From the NCBI RefSeq assembly GCF_012489685.1, contig NC_080045.1, positions 64,812,722 to 64,876,721 on the forward strand: a DNA stretch of 64,000 bases, in the 5' to 3' direction. This document shows, piece after piece, positions 10,582 through 23,066 of the stretch; positions within the stretch are counted from its first letter, which is position 1; each line of letters starts with the position of its first letter. The notes below the pieces were generated by a model. It saw only the letters and a program-made list of their open reading frames with translations. It was not told where the DNA came from and did not search any database. A program made the translations under genes and the position numbers. This DNA is from Lotus japonicus (Eukaryota; Streptophyta; Magnoliopsida; Fabales; Fabaceae).

Positions 10582-12618
10582 AAAGAAATGTGAAGTGGGC
10601 TTGCCTTGGGGGAATGTGCTTTTCATCTACAATAGTGTAATTAAGAGTAATGCTTTAGTTTATGCTTTGATATTGTAATTGTAATATCCACTACTTATCA
10701 TAATTCTGTAGTTATTTTCTATGTTTTTCTATGAGCAACTTAAAATTGGCTTTTACCTTTTTATTTAAAATTAAATCTGTCTTTATAATTTGGGTTTGTT
10801 TTCATTTGTTAATGATTCATCTCTCAATCAAGTGTTGTCTAGGGAGTTACATCACAATCCACAATTGCAACAGCAAGGTCAAGCGTATTTTGAGTCCTTG
10901 TAACCTGCACTCTCCCCCTCTTGTAGTGCCTACCATTGACATATGTCTTATAACTGGTTGGGTATTCCATTTTTTCAAATATTTTTAAATTTTAAATAAA
11001 AGAAAGTTGAGTTTTGTGAGAGAATAAGTACCACTGGAAATTTGCTAATCTCTTCCATTCTTATTTCACTTTTTTTTTCCAAGGGTTAATAATTCATTCG
11101 ATACTCAAGATTTTCTTAATAACACTTGTAACATGTGAGAATAAATTCCAACAAATGATATGGCAATGCATAACATAAGCAACTTAAGTACAAACTTACA
11201 TACTCAAACAAATAACAACTCACCGAGCTTTGTCGAAGTTGCAATCTGTGTGGCTCTCAGGAAAGTGAAGACGAGACGACTTGAGTAGCATTAACCGAGG
11301 GACAATTTAGCATTTCTGAGAATTATCATTCTAGGAGTGAATGAATTTGAAGCATAAATGTAAACTTTTCCATTAAAAACGGCATGTGAGCCCAACATGT
11401 CTCTTGAAAGTGGTCACGTGCCTAACCAATCATGCACCCACAAATTAGCATTCCTTCTCTTTCAAGTCCTCCAAAAGACATACACATTTTAAATACAATT
11501 AATGAGTCTTATATTGAGTTATTGACTATAATCAACCATGACACTTCTAAGAATAAAAATTATACATCTTCAGTCTCTTCAGTCTATATCCTACTATCAA
11601 AAGTTGAAGAAATTCCAATCCCTCACCTGGGGACAAAGCCAGAGCCATAACGATTCCTCTGACAAAGCATGCACTAAATAAATGGACATAATATTAGTGA
11701 CCCACCCTTTATTTGTTCACCAAATCTTTTTCTATTATCACCAAATCCAAGGCTAACAGAATGATGGTATAGTGGACCTAATCCTTCATGATAATAATGT
11801 TTTTTCCTGATTTGCATCCCCAGTAGTTAGTTGTAGGGCAAGTCACAACACTGATAGCTACATTTATGGGTCATATTGTCTGTGTTCGGCTACATCCAAA
11901 GCTGTAATTTTACATGCACTATTTTATAGTTGAAAAAGGAAAATTGAGTAAGTCCACGTTTGTACAGCAAATCAGCATGAATAACTTACTAACACCATTA
12001 CCAAAAGATTGAGCTTAGTCATAGTTGGTAAAGAAAATCTAGAAAAAGTTAATCAATTTGCAGAGTTGCAATATGAGTGAGCAAAGAATATAAGTATAAC
12101 CAACAAGATGATAACGGGTAGATAGTTGGTGTTTAGGGTTCGATTCCTGGACAATGCGTACGAAGAAACATTTTTTAAGAGAAGTATATTCACTTACAGT
12201 GATCTCAAAGCCTTGAGAGATTAGTCTCATACATGATACATTCGAGAAAAAAAACATTAGTATAAAATTATGGGAACTAAACCGTAATTAGCGCTAATTA
12301 AACCACACCCGCCTTTTTCGTTTCACACACGTCGGTGTACTCTTATCACAGCACTACACTGTACACCACCTCTCACCCCATGTGATCCCTTTCTTTCTCT
12401 TCTCTGTGTTCCCATTACTTTCCCTTCCTTCATCACTCAGATTTACATCATCATCAAATCATGTAGTAACCTTCATCATATACATACCCCCCTATGGAGG
12501 TTAATTTGTTGTTGTTGTTGTTTCACCTTTCAATATCACTTGGGTTGTACTGAGGAAATCGCAAAATGGAGGTGATGTGTGACCAGTGAAGTGAGTTTTC
12601 TCACCGGGAAACCTCAAA
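10582..12618. other. Intergenic, plus 5' leader of the next gene
   Basis: No gene seen. At about 12100-12240 there is a stretch with a tRNA/SINE-like B-box (GGGTTCGATTCCTGG), possibly a SINE remnant, but no tail or duplication could be defined. From about 12300 the sequence becomes pyrimidine-rich with a GTT repeat (about 12506-12520), probably promoter and 5' UTR of the membrane-protein gene. Confidence 0.45.
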
Positions 12619-15600
12619 ATGGTGCCACTTTCCTTCAATGGGTTTTCGTTTTTCTTGCTCTTTTTACCCGTGTTACTGTCTCTGAGCTCTGTTTCAGCTT
12701 TACCAGCAACTGGGTCGATCGAGCATCCTGTGAAGTTTATCATAGGTTTGTGATTCTCTAATTCACTTTGATTTATGAATGTGGTGATGGGTTTTGTGTA
12801 GATCTTTTCATCTTGTTGGATTTACTGAAATATGTTTTTTTGTTTGTTTTTGTCTTTGTTGCTAAATGCTTATGTGGTTTTTGGTTATTCTGCTTTGCTA
12901 TCAAATTGTTGTTACTTGTTATTTATCATGATTTTTCTTCTCCCACTTTCTAGGAGAAGAGAATTTGGGACCATGGCGAAATCAGCTCACACAAGTGGCT
13001 CCAGCACCTGGACCTAATGCTGAGGATACTCTTGTTCTGGCTGCAAATAGGACGAAAAGGCCTGATATTCTACAAGGATTTCGACATTATCGAGGTGGTT
13101 GGGATATTACAAATCAGCATTATTGGGCTGTAAGTGCTGCAATTCCTTCTTTTATCAGCATTCTTCCCAATGGATGGGTGATTTATTCGGTTCTCAGTGT
13201 CAATTCCATTGTCAGAAATGAAGTTACAGCATGTTGCCTACATTAGTTATTGGTCATCTTAGAATTTAGATCTCTGGCATATTGATTAATTGAAATGGAG
13301 AATTGTCTCGTTTTAACTGTTTGTCTACCTATTTTCATATGTATATTGGATTGCCACTAGGAAATGAGAATTCTTAGTGTTAGTAACGCCTACTTACAAC
13401 CTGTTAATGTTCTTTGCATATTGAAGTAATGTCACTCTTGCATAGCTAACACCTGGAGATGTCACATATATCTAAGACTAATCTCTCATCCATTTCATGT
13501 GCAGTCAGTTGGATTCACTGGTGGAGCTGGTTTCATTCTTGCTGTCCTATGGTTTGTCTCATTTGGCCTGGCACTTGCCATACATCTATGCTGTGGATGG
13601 GGAATTAACATCAAGGACAAAGAATCAAGTCATTCTCAAAGGATTTGTCTTATGCTGCTTATAGTGTTCACCTTTGCGGCAACGTGAGACTCTTTACTTT
13701 ATTTGAATATTCATCTTGCTATATCTTCTTCTCCAGATGCTTTGTTTCCTCATGATCACCCTTGTTTCGTCCTTTTCATTGTTGATACTAAAAACCTTGG
13801 ATAGCAGTTGAATGCAACGTTAATGTTCACTTTTGCCCTTAAGTGCATGTTAATGCCCATTTACATCCAAACATAGCCTTAATAACCTGTTTTCAAAATG
13901 ATAAACAAGTTTTGGATGTTTATCATAATTTTCCATGAATAAATATCAACTTCGATGATAGTTTGGTTATAACATCATTATATTGCTTTGGGCTTTGAGA
14001 GTCAATTTTCATATTGTACAAGTGAATTTTTGTAGCTTCGAGCTCTATGGTTAATAACATTTCTCATTTTCTCAAATCACACAGGACTGGATGTATCCTA
14101 CTTTTTGTGGGGCAAGATAAATTCCATGGCGAAGCCTTGGATACCCTCCATTATTTCGTCAATCAGTCAGACTATTCAGTGCAGATTCTAAGAAACGTCA
14201 CGCAGTATCTCTCCCTTGCAAAAACTATCCATGTTACCCAGATACTTCTCCCATCGGATGTCATGGATGATATCGACAAGTTGACTGTGGATCTGAATAG
14301 TGCAGCAGATACACTTTCTGAGAAGACAAATGAAAATGCTGTTAAATTTCGAAGAGTATTCAAAGATGTGTATGTGATCATGAAATTAAGAACTTTTCAT
14401 TCCTTAATAATTTAAGATTCCATCCATTCATGATGCTATATTGTTCGCATTTTTGTAGGCGTCTCGCTTTGTTTATTGTCGCGGCAGTGATGCTTCTCCT
14501 AGCTCTAACTGGACTAGGTATGTGTTGATGATAACATCTTAAATAAGTTGAACTAATTTTATATTTAATTCTTGAGCTCTTGGTTATAATGACATTTTTT
14601 GTAGTTCTATCTGTCCTCGGATATCAACATGCAATCCTCATGTAAGTTGTGCTTGCTTATGGTCTATTGATGTTACCTTTGCTAATCAAGCTTGTCTATA
14701 TGTAGGGTCCTTTGTGTTCTACTGTCTGATTTTAAAATATTTTGCAGATTTGTTATAACTGGATGGTTACTTGTTGCGACCACGTTCATCCTTTGTGGAG
14801 TGTTCATGATCCTTAATAAGTAAGCCATCATATATAACAGGCTTCAGTTTAACATAGTACTATTACTGAGAACTATATTCACTTTCTTGGCTCCCTTTGG
14901 GCATTCTTTTCCCCTTGGAAAGATGTTATGCATTTTCACCCCCTCCCCTTCTTTCTTCAATTCAAAGTTGTAACTTGATTCTTAACGGAAACTGATATGA
15001 CGTGATAGTATTGAATTGAAATCCTATTATCCTTACATAGTAGGTTAATGGAAATTTCTATCTTCTGCTTTGAGAAGCATACATAAACAGTCAAACCTGA
15101 CATGAGCAATTTTTTTTATTACAGTGCAATTTCTGATACATGTATGGCTATGGGAGAGTGGGTAGAGAATCCACACAGAGAATCTTCCCTTAGTGATGTC
15201 CTTCCATGTGTCGATCAGAGAACCACAAACCAAACACTTATCCAAAGTAAACAAGTGGTCACCAATATTGCTGGTGTTGTTAATCGGTTCATCTATGAAA
15301 CTGCAAATATAAATGCAACACAAGGTACTCCGGGTTACTACAATCAGTCTGGGCCAGCAATGATGCCTTTATGCTATCCCTTTGACTCCCAGCTTCAAGA
15401 GCACCAATGCTCAGATCAAGCAGTTTCCTCTGCCAATGCATCCATGGTATTTTTCCATCTCTTCACTTGTTTATTGAGCTCTGCTACATGCTAGCTTTTA
15501 GTTGCTTTCTTTCCCCTTCTATTCACACTCTCCTCCAACCCAGCTACTTCATGTGTTTGTGACAGAGAAATGTTAGTTCTTTTTAAGCTTTGGATTTTGG

Positions 15601-16367
15601 TTGAATACTAAAATGTTGGAACATTAGACTACAGTGAACTACATCTGTATGTCAAAGCATTTGCTTTTCTTGGAATGAACTACATGTTTATGTTGTGCTA
15701 GAAGTTAGAAATTATACTGAAAGTTTGTTTATGTATATAATTTTTAATGGGTGGTTGATTGATTAAGTTGTATCTTCCACTGCTTTTCAAAATAGATTTC
15801 AAGTATTGTATTTCTGTAAAAGAAGAATCTCTAAACTTTGCTCTTGAAACGTTCTAAATTTCTGTGTTATACATGTTCCAGTGTCTATTTCTAAGTTCTA
15901 ACTATGATACACAGAATCTCATTTAATCCATTGTTTAAAACTTTCAGGTTTGGAAGAACAATGAATGTGAAGTATCTGAATCTGGTATTTGCACAACCGT
16001 AGGCAGGGTAACGCCAGAGATATATGCACAGTTAGTAGCTGCGGTGAACGCAAGCTATGCATTAGAGCATTATACTCCACTTTTGCTTAGTCTTCAGAAT
16101 TGTAATTTTGTCAGGGATGCTTTCACAGGAATCACTTCAAGTCACTGCCCTCCATTAAACCATTACCTTAAGATTACTAATGTAGGGCTGGGTCTCATTT
16201 CAGTTGGTGTTCTACTCTGCCTTGTTCTCTGGATACTCTATGCAAACCGCCCCCAAAGGGGAGAAGTGTTTGTGAAGCTATCCTTGCCAGAAAAAATAAA
16301 GAACATATTTAAGAAGACCCCCAACGGTACAAATACAGCATTGCCAAATGCAGATAGTGAAGTATAG
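12619..16367 (+). CDS. Plant-specific multi-pass membrane protein (At2g25270-like), nine exons
   Basis: Exons 12619-12745, 12954-13129, 13505-13683, 14085-14369, 14459-14517, 14605-14641, 14748-14819, 15125-15446 and 15948-16367 join in frame to 558 residues; all introns are GT-AG. There is a signal peptide (about 1-27) and the family signature NRTKRPDILQGF..YRGGWDITNQHYW (about 72-100). Hydrophobic helices lie at about 103-130, about 146-170, in exons 5-7 (about 257-312) and near the C-terminus (about 507-530). The large loop between the last two helix groups has several cysteines and N-glycosylation sites, as in an extracytoplasmic domain. Layout resembles a tweety-like topology, but function is unknown. 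Two very short exons (59 and 37 bases) encode parts of one membrane segment. Family membership is from memory of Arabidopsis homologues. Confidence 0.85.
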
Positions 16368-17524
16368 ATTGTAAACTATAAAACTAGTTGATAAGGAAGT
16401 AGACTGTTGTTGTTTTACAGCACCCAATACTATGTTAAGAATCAATGGTGGAGCAAAGCTGCATCTTGAGTTAGAGGAGAATAGCCAAATATAGTGTACT
16501 ATCCCTTTTGTTCACTGAAAATAAAAAGCTTTAGAAGTTTAGATTCATTATCTTGCTTTGACGTGCTCTACTATGGTAACTTGGAATCATTTTCATATTT
16601 TTACCAAGAGAAAGCACCTCTAAAATGAACTTATCCATAAATGAGAAAGTAGGGGGTTATTCACATTTGGATTTTTGTAGGTTAAGATTGTGGTGCAATT
16701 AAACTAAATCAACGATGGATATAATCTTGTTTTATACATAAATTCACTTTTGAGGAACCTTATCCAACATCACGGACATGTTCAGAACTTTCATGGGAAG
16801 TAGAAACTGCATTTATGGAATAACTAGAGCTGCACAGTGAGTGTTTAAAGAAATGCTAAGTGTAAAGACATTTAAGAGCTACAACTTGTAATCAACCTAG
16901 CAAAATTCTTCTTCCTGAGCCACAGGAGAGTTCTGTCTTCACTATAGTTAGAAACTTTATGATCTTTAATTTCTTTCACGTGTGTAGCAAAACAAGAGAT
17001 GTGAAACAGAGAGGGGATCAAATCTACTTTTGATATGAATATGCTCTTGATATTGTGAAATTGATAGTAGTGTTTTATAGTCACAAAACAACTTAAGAAT
17101 TTGGCCTATTTATTCAAGACTAGACATTGGATTACACAGAATGGTAGAAACCATTAACCCATTCACCATTAAATGGTAGTAGCTACTAAGCATGTTCCTG
17201 TGCTAATAATGTCAAATCTAGGATTATATATTATCACACAAAGCAACAGAAAATCTACTAAGCATTCATTGAAAGTTTCATCTTCCAGCATTATTTCAGT
17301 GACTAATTCTCAACAATCAAAGTAATAATAGTTCATGTCACATATATGAAAAAAAAATGAAATCTCAGTCTACTAGACCAAACACTCTGAATTCACTAGT
17401 TTAGACACATTCATCATCAGTAGCTGGAAAATTTACAGAAAGAGACACTAGCACTAGAAATCTCAGCTTCAAAATTCGCCATAGTCAAACAAATTCTGAT
17501 CATCATCAACACCATGGGTGTGCC
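16368..17524. other. Convergent intergenic region
   Basis: Holds the 3' flanks of the membrane-protein gene (+) and the fasciclin gene (-), whose 3' ends face each other. No ORF, tandem repeat or element ends seen. Confidence 0.5.
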
Positions 17525-18556
17525 TCAAAATTCATCAGGGACAAACAGATTCTCTTCACCATCAACGTCAGAGTCAGAGTCATAGAGAGAGTCAACAACC
17601 CTATGAGTGTTATCCAGCGCAGCAAGAACATCACCGAGGCCATGAACAACCATCTTGTCATTGAAGACCATATCTGGAAAGAACACCGGAACGCCGTTGA
17701 GAATCAAAATGCCACTGGATCTGGTGATGTTGATGGAAAATCCCTCCAAGAACGTCGGCAGCTCTGTCCCATCCCCGATGTTCACCAGGTCGTTCCACAG
17801 AAGCTTGCACGGCACGACGTGGCGCCGGTAGAACGCAGGGTAATCTCCGAAATCTCCGATGCGGCTCAGCACCGTCTCATCCGCCGGAGCAAAAACGGTT
17901 ATTCCACTCTGCTCTGCTACGCCGGAGAGCTGCATTCCGAGAAACGAAGCCATGGCGGAGTATCCGCCGGAACTTAGGGTTTCGACGGCTTGATCGAAGG
18001 AATCGGAGGAACCTGCAGTGCTATTCTTCAACGCACAAGTGGAATTGGGATTAGGTTTCGGATTGGGACCGGTGTACTGAAACGTTGGATCAAAGAACCT
18101 CTCGATTCCGTAAACGAGGAGGAAGCCGTCGTCGTAGATCGGCATCGATGTGATCTTGACGTTGTTGAAGGAGGCGATGAGGTCGGAGGGAGAGGTGGTG
18201 GCTGTGAGTGACTGACCGGCGAGCATCGTCGGGATGTTAGATCCGGCGGGGAGGATGCGGAGGCTTCGCGGCGGGAGGGGGAGCGGGGCGAAGTGGTAGC
18301 GGAGGAGGTCGAGGGAAGGCTGGCCGGATTTCTTGAAGGCGGAGTCTGAGGGGGCGAAGACGGTGGCGGAAGGAGAGTGCTCCAGTAGAGTTTCGGCGAC
18401 GATTTCGAGCGTGAGGCCCATGGAGACGAAACCTGTGTCGGTGAGGACATCGGCGGCGTCGAGAATGGCGTCGCGGGGGAGAGCGGTTGACAGAGAGAAG
18501 AAGAGCGAGAAGAGAGGGAGAGCGTGGAGGAGGAAGAACGCGCGTGAAGACGCCAT
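17525..18556 (-). CDS. Fasciclin-like arabinogalactan protein (FLA19/20/21-type)
   Basis: Intronless gene of 343 residues on the minus strand. N-terminal signal peptide (about 1-25), then two FAS1-type domains: the first with SATVFAPSDSAF and LLRYHFAPL, the second (after a Pro/Asn-rich linker GPNPKPNPNSTC) with GITVFAPADETVL and RRHVVPCKL, ending VHGLGDVL. FAS1 proteins act at the cell surface or wall in adhesion or polysaccharide organisation. The acidic C-terminus (DSDSDVDGEENLFVPDEF) has no hydrophobic tail, so no GPI anchor is expected, which fits the divergent FLA19/20/21 group and not classical FLAs. GC-rich codon use in the first half differs from its neighbours. Confidence 0.88.
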   Translation of the reverse strand: MASSRAFFLLHALPLFSLFFSLSTALPRDAILDAADVLTDTGFVSMGLTLEIVAETLLEHSPSATVFAPSDSAFKKSGQPSLDLLRYHFAPLPLPPRSLRILPAGSNIPTMLAGQSLTATTSPSDLIASFNNVKITSMPIYDDGFLLVYGIERFFDPTFQYTGPNPKPNPNSTCALKNSTAGSSDSFDQAVETLSSGGYSAMASFLGMQLSGVAEQSGITVFAPADETVLSRIGDFGDYPAFYRRHVVPCKLLWNDLVNIGDGTELPTFLEGFSINITRSSGILILNGVPVFFPDMVFNDKMVVHGLGDVLAALDNTHRVVDSLYDSDSDVDGEENLFVPDEF

Positions 18557-21500
18557 TGATGAACCTTCAAGATTGGGCGGGAAAATGTAACCTCAACGTG
18601 GCGTTGTTCTATTGGATGCACACCACGAAGTTTGTTATAGCCGTTTCGTGCAAGAAAGACAGAAACACCCCTTCCCCAATAAAATACCAGAGTGAAGGAG
18701 ACTGAAGATGAGCTCTTCCCCTTGTATAAATGAATACTACATTTTCTAGAGCAGTGTTATGGGTTACGAAAGAATATTGTGACGAAACCAACGAATGATG
18801 AGTTGTTGTTAACTCATTGGCTGTTTGACAAAATACATTGTGTGGTGGGCCTAATTAGATGATATCTCTACCAGTCAATTGCATTCGTTTCTTTTCAACG
18901 AAGGATATGTCGTAACAAGTAGCATTTCCCAATTTTCTATCCTAAATAAGAGAATCGTCATCCCTTTAATCTTGCCCTAAGCTCCTTATTATAGAGGTAA
19001 CACACTTCACATATTCAAAATGCAATTATCTCTTTTCAAATAAATTCGTAATGAAGTGAACTGTCTTTCAGAAACATTAAAAGTTTGGCTTGTGCCTCGT
19101 TCCAGCGCTGGCATGTCAATTGGTTTGTGGGTCCTTCTAATGACAGAAGTTAGACACGCCTCATGTAACCAACTTGGTCATATATTTTGAGGTTGAATGA
19201 GTCTCCCTAAAAATTAAATGTCGATCGCGTAATAGTCTAATGGAGTAGGGCAGTTACTTCAACGAGGATCCAACTCCAAGGCCCAAACATCAGGCCCATA
19301 ACCTCAATTTTGGTCGTAGTGGTCCAAAAGGTGAAACTCCCCTATTACCTAATCTAAAACTTATAGGATCAAGTTGGATTATTAACTACACTATCAGTTT
19401 TTCAGGTATAGTTCTTCTGGCCTTTTAATGTGTTGACAAAAAAAGTTTCGAATTAAGACAAAAATCAGAGTCGTTACGCCATGCACCATTTTTTATGTGA
19501 TAATCTTCCATTCCATGCAGTTGAACTCATAAAATTAGTTCGGCAGTTCACCTGCACATTAATTCAAATATGATTACTTGTGCTCATAAGTTATGTACGT
19601 GGTTCTCCATGATTATATATAATGGAGCAAGAAGATCCACGATATTTAAAATACATAGAAATAAGGTGCAGAGATGTATATTAAATAGGTTATGTTGACA
19701 TTATGCATGAGAAAGTCCATATACTCTTTGATTTCCTTCAACCTAATTTCATAATTGTTGTGGGTTAACCTAATGCGTTCTTGAATTTAAGAGTCAATGA
19801 TTCTAAAGTGACATTTGATTAATTGATTCCACGATCAGGCTGCTTTTGTTTAGGTGTGTACTTTGGGATTGCATGCAATGGTCTTAATACTTTTTATATG
19901 TAATTCTTCTAATTTGGTGAAACATATAGTATAAATTTAGGAAGTATCAAAGTGGTACTTTTTAATTTTTAAATTTAAAGCACCACTCACACTCACTAAT
20001 AGAGTGGGTCTAGTCATTACTATTATTTTTGTACATACTTTCCGGTCTTAAAACGTGACCTTTCACATGTATATATGTGAAGTTATTCTCATTTTTTTTT
20101 CCTATAATACAATAGTAGTTCAAAATTTGTTTAATTTTCTAGTTTTTTTACCATTTAAAATTAATTTTTGGAATTGTTTTTGACACACCCTACAATTTCT
20201 TTTTACACATTCATACTTGTTTAAAACAACGTATTCCTAATATACCCTTTAATGAAAAACATCAATAAATTGCACTCTTTTGAACACACCATCAGGCTCC
20301 AAAGAGGTCGAAAATCAATGTGCGTCGTGCTCCTGAGTGGTCAAATCCTCCAACCTAAGAACAAGAGGAATAAGACAAAAAACTCACACAAGATTGGCAG
20401 TGAGGGATCTTGGAGCACAATAGATCATGATCAAGTGCGTGAAAACAATATTGAGGGATCACCTTCTGTCCCTCAATATTGTTTTTTTTGAAGTTCCATA
20501 ATATTATAAATGGAGGAAATGGAGGAAAGAAGTGGTGAAGGTGCGTGAAACCGTGAGAAGGTGTGTATTAATTTTAATGGTGTTTTTGTAAAAATAAATT
20601 AGGGTGGGTAAATATTAAAAATGGATTGTGCAAAAATTAATTCCATTAATATTAAACTTTCAAATTTGATCAAGTGGTAAAAATGAATTTACATTCGATG
20701 TAAAAAATAAACAATATTGAGAGAAATATTCAATTTAAGGCAAATATATAAGTCTGAATATGGGTTGTAATTAAATCCACTTAAGGTGTTGTGCAAGCAA
20801 GTATGAGTTCAAATATCTTTTTCTTAAATACAAATATAAACATAAGTAGTCCTATTATATCTTGTTTTAGATCCTATATATGCATTTTTGTACCGAATAC
20901 AATAGAGTGACGTTTTGATCAAATGGCATCACGTGCCTTCTATTACCAGTTCTTCTGTGGACAAAGCTTTTACTTCACCAAAGTCCTATGGTTTGAGAAA
21001 CACGATTTTCTGTTTTTGACTTTTTGGTGTTCAAAATAGATGTTGTTTATGCTGAAAGTGAAAGGAAACATTTACCAGGAAAAGGAAAGGAAAGAATGCA
21101 TTAAATTTCAGGTAAATTTCACATAATTGCCTTATATATTTGGTCCATAGTCAGTCTTAAGACTTTAACATTTTCTCTTCGTCATTCAACCCTCATTAAT
21201 TTTAATTGTAATTAAAAACATACAAATTTAAGGAAAGTTGGAAGATTAAATAGAGTTACTTGGAGGGGGAAAAGAAACAGGGAAGTAAGAGAATGAATCC
21301 TCTCAAGTTATGGGAAGAACATTTGAGAGATATATATCTCGTCAATTTAAAATAAATTAACAGGAAATAAAAAAAATTGATGGCTAAAATAACTCTCAAG
21401 TTGCATTGTCATTTGAAGATGAACGTTGACACATGTTGTTTCAGTTTGTAAGAACGGAATATTTTCTATTGAAATGTTGTGTGTTTAATTTTCGACGGTG

Positions 21501-22206
21501 TTAGTGAACAATATGCAAGAACATCAGTAAGCATTAAGCAACCTATGGTAACAGAAGCATGCTAATCTTGCGGCACAATGTTGGTGAATGAAGCCACCAC
21601 ACAATTTTGTATGTGCAAAAAAATGTCATTTGAGATGATCTATTATCGAAAAATTACACTAATGAATTTATCAAAAAAAAAAAAAGTATTTTGTCATTAA
21701 CATGTGTTATCATATTCAAATATGATGACAATCCCTTCCCGACCTTACTTTTACGAGGATCTTGTTTGTTTGTTACCTTAAAGGATCATTAAGTTAACTC
21801 TACTCAAACATGACATAATATTTTTGTAACAATAAATGACATTTATTATAAATCTAGGATGTTTTTTTTTTTTGAAACAATCTAGTAGAATTTAATGTGT
21901 GATTTAAAAAAAAAATGACCCTCTTAATTATTTTTTCACGCCTTAAATTGCTGCTAGTTGTTTTGTTTCTGTTTTACATTTCTGTGTTCAAAAAAATAAG
22001 ATAAAAAATTCACCATCACCATTCTCATTGGTAGTTACTGTATTAGAAAACAAAGAAATGATGAAATAAGAGAGTGAGTGGTGGTGAATATGGTGAATAC
22101 AAGTTAACGGTGAAATAGGGAGCGTTTAATCGTGGCGGTCCCATTCTCCCACAACAGGTGCATCGTGCATTCAGGTTCATTCTCTTCTCTTTCAATCATC
22201 ATCATC
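18557..22206. other. Long intergenic stretch with one perfect hairpin
   Basis: About 3.6 kb of AT-rich sequence upstream of both the fasciclin gene (-) and the RINGv gene (+). No gene recognised. A perfect inverted repeat is at 20442-20485 (separate entry). Poly-A/T runs at about 21674-21685, 21866-21875 and 21906-21913 may be retroposon tails, but no element could be delimited. Confidence 0.5.
20442..20485. repeat. Perfect 17-bp hairpin
   Basis: AAAACAATATTGAGGGA (20442-20458) and its exact reverse complement (20469-20485) are separated by ten bases (TCACCTTCTG). A weaker flanking similarity (GTGCGTGAAA) occurs at 20435-20444 and again near 20541-20550. It may be the core of a short foldback element. 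Confidence 0.8.
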
Positions 22207-22213
22207 TATAAAA
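22207..22213 (+). promoter_or_regulatory. TATA box, probable promoter of the RINGv gene
   Basis: TATAAAA stands before a long pyrimidine-rich leader (about 22240-22700). The start codon is at 23067, so the 5' UTR is long and probably contains an intron. Frames in the leader are composition artefacts. Confidence 0.45.
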
Positions 22214-23066
22214 GCAAACCAGAAACACTCCAATGAATGAATCAATGTCTGTCGCATCTCTCATTGTATGTATGTGTGTATGTATCTCCATGAACCAACG
22301 ACACTCAATCTCTTGCTTCATTCCCATCAATCAATTCTCAGGAGGAATCAAAAAGGTGAATCAATCAAACCTTTCTTCGACGCTTCAACAATATGCTATA
22401 CCCTTCTTCTAAGATTCCTCCTTCCTTTCTACCCTTCTTTTTTCTCATGCTTCCTTTCGCTTTTCATCTCATTCATTCTTATTCTATCTCCAAGTACTAA
22501 AGCTTTTCGCTTTTTGTTCTCTTGTTCCCTTTTTCTCATCTGGGTCGGTTTCATCTTCCCCCTTTTCCCCTTAACCTTTTCTGGGTACTTTTTTCAACTT
22601 ACCCTTTTTTCAACTTTCTCTTTTTCTCACTCTAAATTCATATTCAGATTAATTGCTGTCGTTCATTCAGTTCAATTTGTCAGTTTCTGAGGTTTCATCA
22701 ACTTTTTTTTTCATTTTTTGTGGTTTCTGTTTATGAAATTGACAACCCCCCATCATGGTTTCTGTACAAGCATTATGTGCGGTCCAGCTTTTGTGATGGG
22801 AACTAGGAATTTCTGCATGAAGATAAAATTCGCCAATTTTATGGGCATTCAAAGAAAATTGATACTTTCTAAATATGCTTTTTTCATGATGTTTGCTGAC
22901 ATGTTCTTTTTGTTTCTTTCCTTGCATGTGGCTTTCATTTCCAGGAATTCTGATTCATCAAGGAGTTTTACTTTACCTAGAGGTTTACACACACACGGAA
23001 TATAGAAGGAATCCTCTTTGGTAGTACAGTGAGTTTTGGTATAAATATTAAAGGCGCGCGGCGAAG

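Noticed and set aside
22268..23005. Several plus-strand frames before the RINGv start codon
   Set aside because: Pyrimidine-rich leader translated as Phe/Leu/Ser. Composition artefact of the 5' UTR/intron.
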